Below, one piece after another: positions 36,185 to 47,694 of a DNA stretch of 64,000 nucleotides. This DNA comes from Symbiodinium kawagutii (Eukaryota > Sar > Dinophyceae > Suessiales > Symbiodiniaceae), in the NCBI GenBank assembly GCA_009767595.1, contig VSDK01021871.1:726946-790945 (forward strand). Direction: 5' to 3'. The first letter of the stretch is position 1; each line of letters begins with the position of its first letter. The translations under genes and the position numbers were made by a program. The notes below the pieces were generated by a model. It was given only the letters and a program-made list of their open reading frames with translations, was not told the DNA's origin and searched no databases.

Positions 36185-37072
36185 GTAGTCGTTGGTGGCA
36201 TTGGGGATCCTCTTTGGCTGATGAAAATCGGCAATTCCGTGGCACAGATTTTTGGGTTGGGAGTTGGGTAGTACAAATTCAAGGGAGTGAACCCCACCAG
36301 GGATGGATGGTTAAGTGATGGATGATTAGTTGAGGATCCTTCAACCCTCATTTGATGATCAAATACTCATCATTGAACCAGCAATTAAACATCATTTCGT
36401 TGTGCCATGGTTTCACTCGATGCTTTTGTTAGGGTAGCCATCCCCCTGGATTCTTTGCCAGTGTTGGGTTGGTATCCCATCTTGATTGTCACTAGTCTAT
36501 TTATCATCATTAACCATCAAACATCATGAAACCACGGCTTTAAAGCATCATTGAAAGGCAGTTCATTCCAAAGGAGTATATACTAACCATCATTATTGGG
36601 ATCTATGGTGGTTTTTGAGGGAGCACCAAGAATTGTCAATTTATCATCAGAAACGGTTAATAACTGGATCATTTGGGGTGGGCCCTAGTTTGAAGCAAAT
36701 ATCGACAGCCAGGCATCATATACGACCATCATTGATCACCACTAAAACAATCATGCCAGTCTACTCATATACACGACTAGCATCCCTATAGACCCCGTAA
36801 TAATCCATTGGCCATTCAAAACCTACAAGCACTTATAATCAAGCAATAGGAACCATGAGTCCCTCTTATGACCCATAAAAAGTCCCCCAATAATAAAACC
36901 AATAAGACTACCATCCCTGTGAACAAATACCATCCCTATAAACCTCTTATTCATCCACAATAAACTAACCAATCAAGAAAACCCTTATAAATCCAGCAAA
37001 GATCCCCTCATAAAAACCACCAGCGAACCCCGGGTCGGACGACCATCGGCTCCCTGGGCACTTCGGCGCTAG

Positions 37073-37160
37073 GTCGCTTTCGTGGTGAAAGAGTTGATCT
37101 TCACGCGCTATAAGGCGAGGTCGCCACGGCGGTCCGACGTCCAAGGGATGGGATCTACAG
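37073..37160 (+). CDS. Exon of unidentified long gene, followed by an introner-like intron
   Basis: Bounded by GGCGCTAG and a GTTGTGGTGCCCCC donor. Encodes VAFVVKELIFTRYKARSPRR, then SDVQGMGST. The 5' end of the following intron closely matches that of the intron at 49302. Confidence 0.42.
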
Positions 37161-38130
37161 GTTGTGGTGCCCCCGGCAGTGGCTGCGAAGTAGCAGGTGA
37201 GGTCAGGTTTGGGATAAACTACCAGGCACATAGAAGAAACCAATCTAACCAGAAGAAAACAATAGCAGAGATATCACTAGTTTCTCAATGCTGGCGAATC
37301 GAAACCAACAAATCTAACCATAAAACAACTCTCTCTCTCTCTATGAATGAGGATGGAGTCACTAGCGTCGGTATAGGGTTGTTATACAGTGATCATATGT
37401 GATTACCTTCATCCCGTGATACCATTATTCCACCATTTTTCTGGGCTATAGTGACGATCAATATGGATGATTTTTCAGTAGTCTTGTTACTATTTTTATT
37501 TTTGGCCAGCCATGAATAATTAGATGATATGGACTATTATTTTTGGCTGGAAATCATGATATTCGCCATGACTATTCATTACCTGAAAGCCTTTTTCAAG
37601 CACCAAAACTCTAGCTGGATCTGACTGGTGCCGCCGACCTTGTGGTTCGTAAGCCAGTCAACAAGAGGGCTTGACAAGCGATCCGCCGACGCCGCCGACT
37701 GGTTGAAGTTGGTGACTTATGAATATGTTGCTGGATCTATCCACTGTGAGTCATAGTTAGCTAGTTTCAGAGTCAATTGCCAAAGTTGAGACGCATTCCT
37801 TGTAATTCTCAGCAAGCATCACTGAATGGAATTCAATCGGAGGTGTCTGATATTTGACCACCACCCCGTCACCATCCTACAGTACCAAACATCTCGATTT
37901 TTGTAGGAAGGAAAGCCAACGTGTTTCACTAGCCCTGGAATATCCAAGGTGAGTGATATCCCACTAGCATGGACATGTGATTTGTGTTCGGATTCGACTC
38001 ATCCCTTGGATAGACGAATGGTGTTGTACTGGGTGGATCCACCACCAACCACCATCAACCACCACCAACCACCATCAACCACCAACCACCATTTGGACAT
38101 TATGTATACGCTAGCTTGTTGTCACCCCAG

Positions 38131-38186
38131 GGTTCGCTTGCCAACGCCCATCCTCCAGTTGTGGCGAGCTGACCAAGAGCTTGAAG
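38131..38186 (+). CDS. Exon of unidentified long gene
   Basis: After CACCCCAG the frame reads VRLPTPILQLWRADQELE and ends at a GTGGAT donor. Confidence 0.35.
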
Positions 38187-39099
38187 GTGGATCAGGATTG
38201 AATATTTTTCTCATCAATTCCCATGAAGCCCTCTTTCAGTTCCTTGGATTAGAGCTGTTCATGAGTCAAATTGGGATGTTGAGCTCTGTTCAATTCTCAT
38301 TGATCCCTTGGTTGCCATCTAAGCATCGTTTAAATCGGTGCTTTTTGGGTTCGAGGCACCCAACTGGTATTATACCATGTAGTAACCAGCTAATATGTGG
38401 TTTGCTTTCACCTACTGTCCATTGGCACGTCGTCATGTTTCCAAACCCTAGAGTCGCCAGAAACATTAACTTCGCAGGTGTAACAAATAGTGGCTATATA
38501 ATTAGTGGCTTACTGTGGTTGATTAATGAATGTTAGTTTTGGGTTGATGGCTATTTCTTCTCGTAGATCGCTTGGAAAAATCTTTGAAGGGTTTGATCTG
38601 AGGCGCAGGATTTTTTGCAGGGTGGGAATCCTTCGCCTAAAAACCAAGCCTCAATACGAAACTCGGAAACACATACCCTAGGTGTATCCACAATTCCTAC
38701 CCACACAAACACAATTGAAAGAGTCGCATGGATTTGATGCTTTCTGAAGTATGCACGGGGATGGTTACCTCCATCGGGTGTCAGCACCTCTTCTTCCAAT
38801 TATATCTCAATTTTGGAGATCACTGCGTTGTGGGATGTAAGTTCTGCAGGAACCAGTCCAAACGACTGCGAGAGGACCTAAGTTGCTGAACCAACATCCT
38901 GTCTGAAGTCGTGTTGGTTCGTGATCGTTTGGTCCTTCGCAGTCTTGACAAGAGTTGATACTCAGTCTGCAATCCCATCGAACAAAAACACTTCAAAGGT
39001 CAAGTAAGTCAACTTTCACCCCTACCCCAGTGATACGGCAGCATTTCCGGTCAAAGCCCATCGCATCTCTTGTCTCACGTCTGCGTGCGATAGTTGCAG

Positions 39100-39243
39100 T
39101 TCCCTCAGGCTGCCGTTGACGCTGATGCTGATTCCCTTGAACGGCTTGTTGAAGCAATCCAGTGATGGCAACATCTTCAGCTACCTGAAGGCTGTGGTGG
39201 GAACTTGCCAGTCGATGGGTGGGTTGGCGCTGTTGGCTCAGCT
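39100..39243 (+). CDS. Exon of unidentified long gene, hydrophobic
   Basis: After GTTGCAG: LRLPLTLMLIPLNGLLKQSS, then DGNIFSYLKAVVGTCQ and GGLALLAQ, ending at a GTGATG donor. Compatible with membrane-associated helices. Confidence 0.38.
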
Positions 39244-39585
39244 GTGATGTACCCAACCAGGGAGACATCTCAGGATGGGATGTTTTCTGCTCAGAGCCAT
39301 CACGATCATCCATAGCAGGCCGTGCAACATGAAAATTGTATCCAGTTGGATCAACTCATGCGTGTTCTCAAGGAGATCCAGATCTTTCGGTGATTCAACT
39401 TCTTGTTCTCAAGGGGATGTTACCCTCTGGCAAACTAACCAGGTGCGCTAAAAATCATCATTCTTAAAAGTAAAACCAGCACAAATGCTGGATTTTCGCC
39501 ACAGAGTAGATCCGTGGGAAACCCATGGATCCCATGGCATGAACAGCCACCCAACCAGCCTAGGGCAGCATCGCGCGTCCGGCAG

Positions 39586-39696
39586 GAGGCCATCTGGTGC
39601 GTCTTCAGCGGCGAAGCGGACGCCTGTGGCCCCGATGCCAAGCATGGGGAGCTGGCGGGCTGGTGCTTGGTGATCTACGTGGCTTGGCACATCCAG
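39586..39696 (+). CDS. Exon of unidentified long gene
   Basis: 37 codons after GGCAG: EAIWCVFSGEADACGPDAKH followed by a hydrophobic end (GWCLVIYVAWHIQ). It may extend upstream to the acceptor at 39562. Confidence 0.38.
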
Positions 39697-40104
39697 CCAG
39701 CTTGGCTTGGCTTAGATTTCAAAGGTGTTTGTGGGATTAGACGCATCATAGACCTAAGGATTTGATACTCAAAGTAATATAGATTCGATATAGATTGATA
39801 TAAATGAATTTATAACAGATACCCCACAATCAGGATCTGAAAGTGTCTAATGTTCCCACGTTGGAAATTTAACTTACCCTCTGGTAAATGACACCTGAAA
39901 GTAGACAGTCCATCATTGAGAGTTGGTTTACCCAATAAAACTGTTGTGATATTGAACTTCCAGGTTAGTTTACCAGAGGGTACATCCATCAAAAACATGC
40001 AAGTTTGAGCCGTTGGGATCCAACATTAAAGTGTCTAAAGTTCTTAAAGTCAAAATTTGATTAACATCCACTAATGACATCACTAAAGGCATGGGAAGTT
40101 TCAG

Positions 40105-40217
40105 CCCGTGGGGCCACCAAGGTGGCCTTCAACCTGCTGTGGAACATGTGCATCCTGCTGTCCGTCAAACACACGGGGGCCTTGCCCACCTTCGTGGCCT
40201 TGAAGGCGATCTTTCCG
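40105..40217 (+). CDS. Exon of unidentified long gene, likely membrane segment
   Basis: After GTTTCAG the frame reads RGATKVAFNLLWNMCILLSV, then KHTGALPTFVALKAIFP, and ends at a GTGCCA donor. Confidence 0.42.
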
Positions 40218-40603
40218 GTGCCATGGCGAACTGGGCAGCGCCCTGCCAGATCCAGCGGTGTAGCACCGGGAGTGGTTCACCAGGGATGGGTTTACTCCTG
40301 GTAACCAATGGTGGCCAAACGAACATGGTGATTAACATTGATTAACCAAGAAACCATAATGGTAATCACTAATGATGAATGATGGCTATTGGTTATGAAC
40401 CACTCCAGAAGGGTTTCTCCGATCATCAACCAGCCATCATTAATTCTTCAGGTATTTCTCAGAATGGGGCTACTCCCAAATCATCCATGATCACTGATAA
40501 ACCAACCAGAACTTTGTGGTTCCCTATTTGAGAAACAAGAATGAAAAAATGGAACCTTCCAGTACGAAGTAGACAGCGAAGCGGAGGTGAACACATGGTT
40601 GAG

Positions 40604-40718
40604 CTTCTTGGGCGGCTGTGGGCGGTACTGCAATCCAGATGTGGATCCCCGCACAGTGCTGGTTGCAAATGCAGCCGCAAATCCAGTTGCGTACACGGAG
40701 TTTGTCCCGAACCCATAT
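40604..40718 (+). CDS. Exon of unidentified long gene
   Basis: Encodes FLGGCGRYCNPDVDPRTVLV, then ANAAANPVAYTEFVPNPY, and ends at a GTTAGA donor. Several Cys suggest an extracellular or metal-binding loop; no family assigned. Confidence 0.42.
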
Positions 40719-41293
40719 GTTAGAAACATGTTTTCGTAGGAGGTGCAGATCTTTTGGGCCTAAATCAGAGTCAAACAGCACTCAAATTGAACAAGACGAA
40801 AATGCCAACAGAAACATTTTTGGGTCAACCACATGAAGCTTGGTTCACCCTTCACATAGCGACCATGGGACTAGGATGTTCAGGGTTTGACTCCGCAGGG
40901 CTGCAATGCCCCCTCACCTCAAGATGCGACCCCTCGCAAGCGCGACAACCACCGACCTCGGCTCGGGTGTTATGGTGATATAGATATGCATCACCAGTGC
41001 TGGTAACTGGTAAGCTTCACCATGGTTGGTTTGGGGTTAGTTCAGCTACCTTTCGGGTTCAGTTTGCCAGGGTTACATCCAAGCTGGCTGGTGGTTTTGT
41101 ACATTTTTCGTTTTCCCAAACGTATTGACTAAATGATTGGTTGGTTGACTTGCGAGCGTATTTTACCCATGACGGGGTGCTTGAACCCTCAACCACTTTG
41201 TCATTATCATCCATCATGAAGGGCCATTAGCCATTAGTCGGGACACTCCAACCACCCACCAGCCAGTGATAGCTTCCACCAGCCCCATCCCAG

Positions 41294-41463
41294 TGAGGTC
41301 TCCACAGTCCTCTTCGAGTACGTTCCGTGGCCACTGCTGGGGCCACTCAGCGACTTCTCCAATCTCATCTGGCTCTCCATGGCGGTTCTGCTGCCGAGCA
41401 TTGCATGCTTCCAATGGGCTTCGCACTTGCAGGCGCATCGCTTGAGAATGCTGCGACGCATGG
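41294..41463 (+). CDS. Exon of unidentified long gene with membrane helix
   Basis: After CATCCCAG: EVSTVLFEYVPWPLLGPLSD, then the hydrophobic NLIWLSMAVLLPSIACFQW and a basic end (AHRLRMLRRM). The donor GTGGTT begins directly with the GGTGGTTGGT minisatellite at 41464. Confidence 0.45.
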
Positions 41464-41525
41464 GTGGGTGGTGGTTGGTGGTGGTTGGTGGTGGTTGGTG
41501 GTGGTTGGTGGTGGTTGGTTGATGG
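41462..41525. repeat. (GGTGGTTGGT)n minisatellite at an intron start
   Basis: Five near-perfect copies of an 11-bp GGTGGTTGGTG-like unit. It overlaps the proposed splice donor and grades into the GGTTGATGG motifs that fill the introns here. Confidence 0.8.
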
Positions 41526-42782
41526 TTAGTTCATGATCATATATGATTGCTGGTTGATTGATGGTTGGTAGTGGTTGATTACTGGATAGTGGTTGATCAT
41601 GATCAGTAATAGCCGACAATGTTCTGTAATGCAAGCCGGCAATATCGGTCAGTACTTGTTAGTTTTCTTTAATCATGAATAGTCATAGTTGTTTTTCCAG
41701 TCATCCGGTTCTGTTTTGGCACTCTGAAAGCAAAGGTAAGGTCGCAAGTTTATGGTGCTGTAAAGTTATGAATGACGATTGGTTGTTGTGATCCCCTAGT
41801 GGTTACCCACCATATTAGGCAGTGGGTCGATACCATGCGCTGCTGTTCACATCCCCCACGTGACACTGGTCAAACCGCTGAGATGTGAATCGACGTCGAT
41901 TTACAAGGCCTGTTGGTCACGACCCCTGCCCATTTGGCAACTATATCTCTTCATGTTGAGGGTCACTATCACCTATTGTTGAACCGTTATTACCTATTGT
42001 CATCCATCATTATAAGCCACTCACCACCTCTTATCAACCGCTCACCATGGTCACCCACCAGTTTTCTCAGCCCACCATGGTAAGCCAAGGCAGCGCGGGC
42101 AGCCATCCACCCATCGCTGGCCAGTTGCTGTTGGCCGTGCTTTCGAAGCCGAAAGGACCCGGCCCGGGACGCCATGCTCGGGTGACGCGACGCGACGCAT
42201 GCTGCGGAGAGCGTTGCACTGCCTTGCCATGACCAGCGGGGTCGATGGCAGGGGTCGATTCTTCCGTGATCCCGCGAGTTGTGACCGTTGCTACTGCAAC
42301 AAATTGTGAAAAATGACTGAACTATCGTTAAACACGGTAAATCCCCTATGAATGATGAGCTGATCAACAAAAGAGGAGTTTCGTCCAACCAAACACATCT
42401 GATCTTGTTCACATGGGTTGCTTATTCGCTATTGAGAAATATGAGACCAAATCCAGGCCCCAAGCGAAAGGGTGCCGGAAGGCATGAGAAACCACCCCTT
42501 GTGCGTAGAAGGCTCAGAAGTATCAACCATCAAATTGATTGCTCTCCCAAAGCTGATGGTTGTCCGGGATATTTGGGATCACACTTTTTGAGCCATAGCT
42601 ACGGCCAAAGCTTTCGATAATGACTGGTGACCCAGAGTGATTGCTTGAAGCACAGACAGGGCACCCGATTTTCCTGCAAGCGCCCGGGTGGACTTGTGAC
42701 TGAAGCATCACAACAGCGGTACCTATCCTTTTTTGGAGGAGGAGAACGGCCTCGATAAACCCATGGTTCAAACTTGGGGCAG

Positions 42783-42887
42783 CTCACGGTACCAAGTGTG
42801 GCAGAGCTGGCCATTCCTGATGTCATCTTCGAAGTCCACCTAGAGCTTTGGAAGAAGCTACGTAAAAGCGTAGCGCGCCAAGACAGA
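42783..42887 (+). CDS. Exon of unidentified long gene
   Basis: Exactly 35 codons after GGGGCAG: LTVPSVAELAIPDVIFEVHL, then ELWKKLRKSVARQDR. It is followed by GTGGTGCCCCC, the 5' end of an introner-like intron (42888-43026). Confidence 0.42.
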
Positions 42888-43026
42888 GTGGTGCCCCCTG
42901 GTTTTAAGTTGGTTTATAAATTTATAACCCACCTAAGTATATAGTCATATACATGTATTTACTTACTAATTGGTAGTTACCCTAGTTATAACCTAAGTTA
43001 ACTAACTCGGGGGTACCACTCCGTAG
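42888..43026. repeat. Introner-like element with inverted ends
   Basis: Starts GTGGTGCCCCCTGG then TTTTAAGTTGGTTTATAA, and ends CGGGGGTACCACTCCGTAG. The ends are inverted copies (AGTGGTRCCCCC). It coincides with a predicted GT-AG intron. The TTTTAAGTTGGTTTATAA core is shared with 62153-62260. Confidence 0.55.
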
Positions 43027-43641
43027 CTACATCACGCCTCACAACACCTCCGTTGGACGCCTTGGCAAAGACACCACAGGGTGGAAGGCGCCGAGGAGTA
43101 ACGACATAAAGCGCGCGCAGGAACGGCACAAGGCTCGTCGCTGTGGATCGTTCATGGGGACTGGACAGTGTGACGTCCGCAGAAAGGACTTGCTGCCACC
43201 ATGAGCGCCTGGAAAAGAATGGAAACATGGGCGCAAAGTCAGTGCTGCGTGGGCACGTGGGTCCCTGCTGTTCCCTTCCACTTTTGAGATGATATGATAG
43301 CAAGAAACCACGCAGACTGTTGAATCGTCAGCTACTTGTGATAAAACTTGGACTGGTGTGACAGCGGATCTGCCATTGATATTAGGGAGCTGACTTTGGA
43401 GAATGAAGCGATCTGATGATGACCAGCGCTGGTCCTCCTGCTATGATCAACGAGCAGTTAATCTATTTTCTGATCAGCCAACTATGTTTGACGTGATAAT
43501 CATGATTGATCCCCTAGAGCTTCTATCATGTTGATCCTAGAGCTTCTACCAACAAACATTTTGTTTACGTCCATGGATTTGTTAACAAGTGCAGTTTATA
43601 TTCACCAGCCCATGCTTCTTTGTTTAGCCAGTGTTGACAAG

Positions 43642-43733
43642 CCGATTGGTCGGAGCAGCTCACCTTTGCTGGGGAAGGGCTCAAGTTCACAGGGGCGGTG
43701 CGAGAGAACTGGTTGGACTTGGAGCTGTTCCGG
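43642..43733 (+). CDS. Exon of unidentified long gene
   Basis: After TTGACAAG the frame reads DWSEQLTFAGEGLKFTGAVR, then ENWLDLELFR, and ends at a GTATTC donor. Strong protein-like composition. Confidence 0.42.
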
Positions 43734-44191
43734 GTATTCGTTTTGAGCTATGATGATATCCTTTGGAGCTGGGCGAGCCACTTGCAGAAAGAATCGAATG
43801 ATGGCTGGATGTCCAGGGTTTTCCAGTGGTAAGGGCCACTGATGATTTCCATAGAATCCAAAGCTGGAAACTCTGGCAGCAGTAGATCATCAATCCTTCT
43901 CCAGCAACCAGTAACCAGCCAATACTTCTTGGTACCTGGCCAGATCTCCCCTGTGACCAGCTGTACTTCTTGCTATAAGTCTATCCACCATGTAGTTCCA
44001 TCCCGGTGAACCCCTGGTCCATGGTCCCATGGCGTCCATGGTCATCCCCTTGGTGAACCATGGTGAACCCCTGGTTCCCCTGGTCATCCCATGGCATCAT
44101 CCCCTTGGTTTCTGGGGCGAACCCTTGGAGCGCAGCTCCCACCGTGGTGCATTGCCATCTCCACGGGGAGGCAGAGCGCCCATGGCTTCAG

Positions 44192-44290
44192 CGCTTTTTT
44201 CGTTCATCGATTCGATCGGGGAGACCTTTGAGGGGGTCGTGGAGAATGTCGGGAACGCCAGCAACGCGGTTCCGTTCCGCCACGGCGGCG
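44192..44290 (+). CDS. Exon of unidentified long gene
   Basis: After TGGCTTCAG: LFSFIDSIGETFEGVVENVG, then NASNAVPFRHGGG, ending at a GTTGGG donor. Confidence 0.4.
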
Positions 44291-44561
44291 GTTGGGATAC
44301 AAGGATTCAAGTGCCAGTATAAATGGGATACAATGGTTGTTAAATGAAAAAACAATGGAACAACAATTCAATGATTCAAGTGCTAATATTGAACAATGGA
44401 ATCAGTAAATAGCTGCAGTAACAGCTTGAACCATCGGTTTGTTCACAATCGACCAGGTCAAAACAACCAACATGCTTGGTTCGTAATTTGGCTTCGGATC
44501 CCAGAGTTGTTTCACAACAATGGCGAGCGCGGTTGGCCACGGTCGCAAACGCGCAGCCAAG

Positions 44562-44632
44562 GTGGAGAATGTGGTGGGAACCGTTGAGAAAGAGGCCTGC
44601 CGAGTCCTGGTGGATCAGTGCTTCAAACATGG
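44562..44632 (+). CDS. Exon of unidentified long gene
   Basis: After GCAGCCAAG: 23 codons, VENVVGTVEKEACRVLVDQC then FKH, ending at a GTTCTA donor. Confidence 0.35.
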
Positions 44633-45908
44633 GTTCTACATGGGCTCTGCTGGGTTTCTTCGGGATTTTCAGAGCCATTTTTGGGAATGCCTCGAAAATC
44701 CAAGCAGGATTGGTTTGAAGGCTGGGTTGTTATCCCCTTGTTGTGAAGCAATCTTCATCACACTTAGATCAGGGGTGAAGCAATGATCACTGCTGGTGTA
44801 GACACTGCCGAAGGATTGGATATGCGCCGGCTCGCCTACATGTTGTTATTGCACATTCGGAATACAAAATTCATTGTCCAGTATTGTACCTTGGGGAGTA
44901 GGCAGGGAAGGTGTACGGCCAAAAAGGACTGCGAGCGTCACCCTTTCGGAAGAGGGCTGGGATTTGATTCTGGCGGTGTATCAAATCAGAAAAAAATCCA
45001 CATGAAACTGCCCCATCATCTTGGATCGAATCAAATGGATCATAGGTGGATCCAAAGATTCATAGATGGATCCAAACGCTATCAAATCAGATCCCCATCA
45101 TCTCGACTGCGTTTGGCCCTCAAAATGGGCGTTCCGGAATGAAATTGAGTCATTCTTAGCATCACTAACGATCTGAACAAGGATTAAGAGGTAGTTGGTT
45201 GTTGGTCATATGCCCACGATTTCACTCCCCATCAGGGGTTGTACGCAACCATTGTCATCCCCTCATAAATCCAACAATCAATCATTCACACTTTTTATCC
45301 ATCTGTAGCCATCACCAATTATGCTGTCACACATTTTCAATCACCAGCGACGATCACTAGCCACAGTATCGACCATATTCTCCAATCACTGACCATCCTC
45401 AACCATACTACCAAGCACGTTATCATGTGATAATCATGGTGCCAAACAGCATGTAGCATCATGAAGTATAGTATGAAACATCATCAAACACCACCAAAGC
45501 ATCATTAATCATCATCCATAGTATCAACCACAACATCGACGATCATGATTCATGGTGCCAACCCTGAAACTGACCATGGCTCAACCTTCATTCACCATGT
45601 TGAAACCATCATTTCACCATGGTTAGGCCATCATTCACCGATCAACCAACCGGGTTTAAAGCATCATCAAACACCATCAACCAACACTAATTATCCATCA
45701 TTAAGACCTCTTCGTTATTATTCATCATGAACCGTGCCATCAGCCATCTCGAAACATCATCAAGCATGATGACCCATCACTATCATTCACAACTATGACT
45801 TTTAACCAATCGTTGGTCAGCCTTTGGTGAACCCTGGGTCAACCTTTGGTGAGCCCTGGGTCAACCCTTGGTCAACCCACCATGACCCATGGCGCTTCAG
45901 CCCGGCAG

Positions 45909-46029
45909 GTGGACTCTGCAGTGCAGCAGATCGATGCAGGTGTCGACCTGGACGATGTGTTGGAGGCAAGGGCGCGGTTGGGTGGGTTGGATGATGCTGA
46001 GGACGGCGAGGGATGGTTCGTCTCCACGG
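45909..46029 (+). CDS. Exon of unidentified long gene, acidic
   Basis: After CCCGGCAG the frame reads VDSAVQQIDAGVDLDDVLEA, then RARLGGLDDAEDGEG. It ends near a GTTCAT donor. Confidence 0.4.
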
Positions 46030-47553
46030 TTCATGTTGGTGATGGTCCACTGTGTTGCTTAGAGATTATTGATGCTAAGCTTTTGTCGATTTTGAAGGAT
46101 TGAAGCTGATTATTCACGTCAAATCCATATCGAATAGATCTTGTTCCACATATTTTTCCATGACTAGATCCATACTTTTCCATGAAAAAAATCCCATTTC
46201 ATTCATGACTCAATGACTGGGCACATCCCGGGAACCCCTTCCCTTCGGACCTCCCGAGTCAGGAGATCCAGCGGGCTGGGTTGGACGAGGCCCCTGGTCG
46301 TCGTGGGACCCTGGGGGACCCTGGGGATCATTCGCACTTGGGAGCTCCAAGGATCTCTGGATTTTTTCAGCGGAATTAGTGCTAATGAGTGGAGCTCTGG
46401 AGCTTGATGTACTTTTTTTTTCAGCGGAATGAATTGGATCTGTAGTTTTTTCAGGGAATCTCTGGTAGATCGAAATATTGACCACACTAAATATCCCTGG
46501 TAGCACCTGGTAGTTCTAATGATCCCTGGTAGGTCGAATGATCTCTGGAATCACAAATATTGACCGCTCCTGGATTTTTTTGGGGATTGTGGATGTAGAG
46601 GTGGTTGTGGTAGAGATTGTGGAGCTAGAAGGTGGATGATGTAGGTGGGTTTTTGAGGGGTTGTAGCACAATCTACTGCGAAAACTGGCTGTTTCTTTCT
46701 TTCAAGAGGGTGTACAGGTTGGTTTTCTAGAGATTGTCCAAGGTAGTTCATTTATTTTTTCCGGAGGGCTGTAGATATTTTTTGAGATTGTGGATGCAAC
46801 TGGCTTATGCAAAAGGAAAAAACATTGGTATGGTGAGAGTACCGCAGTGAACTTCCCATGATCATTGATAATGATTAACAGGTTAACATTGGTAACTCAA
46901 GTTTGTCCTTTCAGCACATGAATTTGTCAATGGACATACATTGGCCATGGTATTAGTGGCCTTTGATTATATAACCACGTGGTAACTTCAGTCATGGGAA
47001 CTAACTTATGGCTCCCGGTACCTGGTCAAGTAGTAATTGGTTCCCAATTATTGGGGAAATGAATTAACTGATAGCAGGTTGTCAACCAATGATTAGTAGC
47101 TAGCTCCATAAGCAACTGCTCATCGTCTTGTTTGATGCGTGGTACCTTTGGGTGTTTCTCCAAATAGGGGTACCCCCAAATCATCCTTTATTTACTATTT
47201 ACAGTCATAAACTGGCCATTTTTTGGGCTCCCATGGGGTCCCCATTTTGAGAACCCCCCATTTGCTTGGTGCATGAGTAGCTTGCCAGAGCTTCCGGTGC
47301 AAAATTTCTCGGATCAACCCGGCTTGTCAGGCAGCCCTGCTAGTGGCCTACAAGCGGTTGGAGGCCGACTGCGGCCCGGGCAGTGCCAGTTCATAGGCGA
47401 ATCAACACCCCCCCCAAGGAGCCAGCGATGGTGGAAGCTCCACCAACCACCAGTATGTGGAATACCAGAATACATACCTAGAATTCGAACAGTCACACCC
47501 ACTGTTTTGGGTTATGGTGGTTGTGGTTCTTGTTTTTGTCCTTGTTCTTGCTC

Positions 47554-47554
<1 letters not shown>

Positions 47555-47633
<79 letters not shown>

Positions 47634-47694
47634 CTTCTTCTTCTTCTTCTTCTTCTTCTTCTTGTTGTTGTCGTCGTCGTTGTTGTTGGTGGTG
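47555..47694. repeat. Compound trinucleotide microsatellite (CTG, TTG, TTC, TCG)
   Basis: About 14 CTG, then about 11 TTG, about 10 TTC, then short TTG, TCG and TTG runs. Long homopolymer frames on both strands are artefacts. It lies in intron-like sequence. Confidence 0.95.
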
